Virus record (IMG/VR): IMGVR_UViG_3300037246_000385
Span: 1 to 23,909 of that record
Direction: 5' to 3' (one strand)
Length of the DNA: 23,909 nt
Source: a virus
Below, piece by piece: positions 21,889-23,909 of the stretch. Each line of letters starts with the position of its first letter. Position 1 is the stretch's first letter. The notes under the pieces are model-generated. The model was not told where the DNA came from, did no database searches, and saw nothing but the letters and a program-made list of their open reading frames with translations. Made by a program: the position numbers and the translations under genes.

Positions 21889-22317
21889 TCATTCAAACAC
21901 AAATGGATTAATAAACCCCTTCACATTATCCCGTGTATTCCAAGGTCGTACTTTAATGTAAGCATCCTGCTCTATAGCTTTGCTTTCATCGGTTGTCCTA
22001 GAGCCACCACCTGAAGCACCCATGCACAACTTAGGCGTTATGGCATACTCTGCATGGATAATCCTATCACCACTTTTATTTGTCCAGAACACCAGGCAGC
22101 CAGCAAACGGGTGCGGCACTGTCCTCTTTCCCTCTAGTCTATCCCATAGCCCTTGTGCTGTCCAATCACCCTTTCTAGGCAGAATCCCAACTGACTTTAA
22201 TATCTCTATACAGAAACCAGAACAATCAAATCCAGCAACAGGGTTATCTCCCCCCCAGAGATAGGGCTTTCCGTACATGCTCCACGCAACTTTATTGGCA
22301 ATTTCTACTTTAGTCAT
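21889..22317 (-). CDS. NlpC/P60-type cell-wall hydrolase (probable endolysin)
   Basis: This 142-residue protein carries the family signature: GKPYLWGGDNPVAGFDCSGF, with catalytic Cys at position 32, and HAEYAI with the likely catalytic His at 88. The third polar residue is not certain. The family cleaves peptide bonds in peptidoglycan stem peptides. No signal peptide or wall-binding domain is present, so it would need a holin, and a two-helix gene lies directly downstream. AAGGAGG at 22326-22332 gives the start. A virion-associated role is less likely given this position in the leftward cluster. Confidence 0.8.
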   Translation of the reverse strand: MTKVEIANKVAWSMYGKPYLWGGDNPVAGFDCSGFCIEILKSVGILPRKGDWTAQGLWDRLEGKRTVPHPFAGCLVFWTNKSGDRIIHAEYAITPKLCMGASGGGSRTTDESKAIEQDAYIKVRPWNTRDNVKGFINPFVFE

Positions 22318-22336
22318 TACTTCTTCCTCCTTGTGT

Positions 22337-22621
22337 TTATATAAGTGATTTATATTGTTGAGATTTATGACATTCGCAAGTAGCGTCCACTATCACACCA
22401 GCATCCTCCCACCACCCCGTTTGGTAAGAAAGAACATTATTCCAAGACCAATCGTGCTTGTCCTGCTGTTGTCCACATTTTTTACAGAATCTTCTAAATG
22501 GATTTCTGCTATATTCAAATATATCCTCCCCCCATATTGCTTCCGCTATCCAAGTGGATATATAGGCAAGAACAATAAGACACAAAGGTATAATTATCAA
22601 TCCTGAAAGCACAGCCTCCAT
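22337..22621 (-). CDS. membrane-anchored zinc-ribbon protein
   Basis: This encodes 94 residues. The first 28 are hydrophobic (MEAVLSGLIIIPLCLIVLAY then ISTWIAEAIW) and form a membrane helix. The rest contains CKKCG (46-50), then H56, and CECH at 82-85, a plausible zinc site. The combination of one helix and a Cys cluster is unusual. It sits directly upstream of the endolysin gene in the same direction, so it might modulate lysis or the host membrane, but that is inference. AAAGGAGG lies 10 nt before the start. Confidence 0.6.
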   Translation of the reverse strand: MEAVLSGLIIIPLCLIVLAYISTWIAEAIWGEDIFEYSRNPFRRFCKKCGQQQDKHDWSWNNVLSYQTGWWEDAGVIVDATCECHKSQQYKSLI

Positions 22622-22623
22622 AT

Positions 22624-22878
22624 CTACTCCACCTCCTTTAAAAAAGCAATAATGGCATCAGAAAACTTAGGCGGGTCAATCATGCTAGAACAGATCAATG
22701 GCATCAGAGGGAAGCCGACCAATACAAATTCTATCCGACCATGCTTATTTAAAAAGCCCTTCCACCATGCTTGCTCTATAGCCCACTCCCAAATAGCACC
22801 AAAGTGTTCCCAGGCTATGCCAAGGTTATCACTGTGACAACCATCTAGTGAGAATTGTATATGTTTAGGTATTTTCAT
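22624..22878 (-). CDS. 84-residue protein of unknown function
   Basis: AGGAGG at 22885-22890 lies 6 nt before ATG 22878, and the start overlaps the preceding gene by 14 nt. The protein is rich in Trp and aromatic residues (GIAWEHFGAIWEWAIEQAWW) with a hydrophobic stretch FVLVGFPLMPLICSS. It has no recognisable domain. A peripheral membrane or protein-binding role is possible. Confidence 0.6.
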   Translation of the reverse strand: MKIPKHIQFSLDGCHSDNLGIAWEHFGAIWEWAIEQAWWKGFLNKHGRIEFVLVGFPLMPLICSSMIDPPKFSDAIIAFLKEVE

Positions 22879-23131
22879 TTTTCCCCTCCTTTGGCTTTAA
22901 TAATCTATTTGCAATTGACTTTTTGATTGCACTGTTTAGATAAGCCTTCTCGCGGATATTAAAAGCATCGTTACCATTTAGTTCTATGCTAGTCATACCA
23001 TTTGCTGTCCATATTCTAATATCTTTACTTGTCACATTTACATATTCATACTGCGTTTGCACCCAATCGTGCGGGTTATCTATCATTTGCTTTGCTATAT
23101 CTTTGCAACCCTCTGATATTTTACAAAACAT
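22865..23131 (-). CDS. 88-residue protein of unknown function
   Basis: The start is ATG 23131 with AGGAGG at 23138-23143, 6 nt upstream (a GTG one codon earlier is less well placed). It overlaps the previous gene's stop as TGATG. The middle looks like a short beta region (RIWTANGMTSIELNG) and the end is basic. No family is recognised. Confidence 0.6.
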   Translation of the reverse strand: MFCKISEGCKDIAKQMIDNPHDWVQTQYEYVNVTSKDIRIWTANGMTSIELNGNDAFNIREKAYLNSAIKKSIANRLLKPKEGKNENT

Positions 23132-23514
23132 CACAAGCCTCCTTTCTTCAAGGCCAACTCTCTTTTAGCAAACCATATTATCTTATTAAGGTCACGCATT
23201 TCATCAGAATGGCTACATTCACCCATGCGGTAGCAAGCCTTGAATATATTACCTATAGAGAAGTTCATCTCTCTGTATTCTATCAGGTCTTGCAACTCAG
23301 TAGCTTTGGGTGGCAATTCATATTGTGAAGGCGTAGACCCACCATTAGCTTCATCATCCTTCTTTACTGGCATTACATCATAAGGATAATCAGTAGTGGG
23401 GCCATTCCATGTTCTGCAATTTGGGTTAGTACATAGCCACCTTTGACCATCTATGGTAGCTTCTACTATGGTTTTGCTGTTATGGACTTTGCGGCATTGT
23501 TTACATACAATCAT
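23131..23514 (-). CDS. zinc-ribbon plus DUF3310-like protein
   Basis: This 127-residue protein starts at ATG 23514 with AAGGAGG 4 nt upstream. The N-terminal 35 residues have two Cys pairs (VCKQCRKVHN and CTNPNCRTWNG), a zinc ribbon. A linker follows, and then a helical C-terminus with ELQDLIEYREMNFSIGNIFK, YRMGE and MRDLNKIIWFAKREL. This pattern is close to DUF3310 ('SaV-like') proteins, common in phages and sometimes annotated as nucleotide kinases, though their reaction is not well established. The fusion of the two parts is noteworthy. Function is uncertain. Confidence 0.6.
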   Translation of the reverse strand: MIVCKQCRKVHNSKTIVEATIDGQRWLCTNPNCRTWNGPTTDYPYDVMPVKKDDEANGGSTPSQYELPPKATELQDLIEYREMNFSIGNIFKACYRMGECSHSDEMRDLNKIIWFAKRELALKKGGL

Positions 23515-23909
23515 AATTCCTCCTTAATCTTACACACATTTCTTTGGCTTGGGTTTTCATAATTTCATCTATTTTGGCTCCATATTTTTTAGAGCCATAT
23601 CTTCCAGTCAAATAGTTTTTAACTGTAGGGCGTGAACATCCCACCATTTCTGCTATCGTATAAGTAGACAGCTTAGAATACTTTCTGGTTTTAGGCTTAG
23701 TAAATGATCGCCTGTTAAGTTGTTGCTGTGACGCAGTAACCCATCTACAGTTTCCCGGGGTGTAATCCCCATCATTATCTATTCTGTCAATTGAATGCTT
23801 TAATGAAGGCCTATCCCCGACATCTTTAATAAAGTCGGCACAGCTATCTATCCACCTTTGGCAAATAGAAATACCCCTTCCTCCGTAATTATGATAGTCT
23901 TTAGCTTTA
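23501..23909 (-). CDS. HNH-type homing endonuclease-like protein with C-terminal helix-turn-helix (5' partial)
   Basis: The frame is open from the window edge (base 23908) to TAA at 23501-23503, giving the last 135 residues. It reads YHNYGGRGISICQRWI, then HSIDRIDNDGDYTPGNCRW, the hallmark of phage HNH endonucleases, with catalytic or metal-binding His/Asp/Asn in DRIDNDG and GNCRW. A helix-turn-helix-like end follows (YTIAEMVGCSRPTVKNYL) and probably binds DNA. Such genes are selfish elements or take part in packaging. The gene overlaps the start of the next leftward gene by 14 nt, so it has read through that gene's ribosome site. Where it begins is outside the window. Confidence 0.8.
   Translation of the reverse strand, partial: KAKDYHNYGGRGISICQRWIDSCADFIKDVGDRPSLKHSIDRIDNDGDYTPGNCRWVTASQQQLNRRSFTKPKTRKYSKLSTYTIAEMVGCSRPTVKNYLTGRYGSKKYGAKIDEIMKTQAKEMCVRLRRNYDCM

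Noticed and set aside
21711-21902. Open frame of 63 codons on the minus strand
   Set aside because: No ribosome site, unnatural composition, and it overlaps the better supported 45-residue gene in another frame.
1-23909. CRISPR array, tRNA, integrase, transposase or attachment site
   Set aside because: No repeat-spacer pattern, cloverleaf, recombinase motif or suitable direct repeats were seen on either strand.

Overview
The window is part of a tailed double-stranded DNA bacteriophage genome, or of a prophage or metagenome-assembled phage. It looks podovirus-like. It carries a large terminase, portal, scaffold-like protein, HK97-type major capsid protein, a neck adaptor, a large tail-nozzle-like protein and two large internal or ejection-type proteins. 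No tape-measure, tail-tube, sheath or baseplate gene is visible. The DNA is moderately AT-rich, most genes have strong AGGAGG-type ribosome sites, and genes are tightly packed with 1-4 nt overlaps. The host cannot be named from the sequence. No integrase, repressor, tRNA, CRISPR or insertion sequence was seen.

Rightward module (1-19637). It starts inside the 3' end of a probable tail-spike gene. Then come a small Cys protein, the terminase (657-2384), portal (2384-4339), an HExxH zincin-like protein (4339-5286), two small proteins, the scaffold (5778-6581), a zinc-ribbon protein, a capsid accessory protein, the major capsid protein (7868-8791) and a decoration-like protein (8872-9435). A UUCG-capped intrinsic terminator (9444-9472) splits the module. 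The second half holds an unknown helical protein, the neck adaptor (10136-11050), the nozzle-like protein (11050-13530), a cysteine-rich Ig-like protein (13530-14555), a zinc-ribbon protein, three probable internal virion proteins (14945-18997), a very basic 42-residue protein, a membrane-anchored coiled-coil protein and a 56-residue protein. It ends at a strong terminator (19645-19668).

Leftward module (23909-19652, minus strand). This is a run of short genes, nearly all with good Shine-Dalgarno sites. In order of transcription: an HNH endonuclease-like gene cut by the window edge, a zinc-ribbon plus DUF3310-like protein, three small unknowns (one with a membrane helix and a zinc ribbon), an NlpC/P60 cell-wall hydrolase, a 45-residue two-helix holin-like protein, several zinc-ribbon or unknown proteins, a small membrane protein, a coiled-coil protein and a final zinc-ribbon protein. 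The two modules converge at 19637/19652, and the rightward terminator lies inside the last codons of the leftward gene.

Points that stand out: a zincin where a prohead protease often sits; a Cys-rich Ig-like protein in the tail region; repeated GPFPTR peptide motifs backed by 19-nt DNA repeats; an unusually large number of zinc-ribbon proteins; a GC-rich three-hairpin element at 20541-20624; a G-quadruplex motif upstream of the last leftward gene; and membrane-gene candidates for lysis on both strands. All functions are inferred from sequence reading alone, without database searches.
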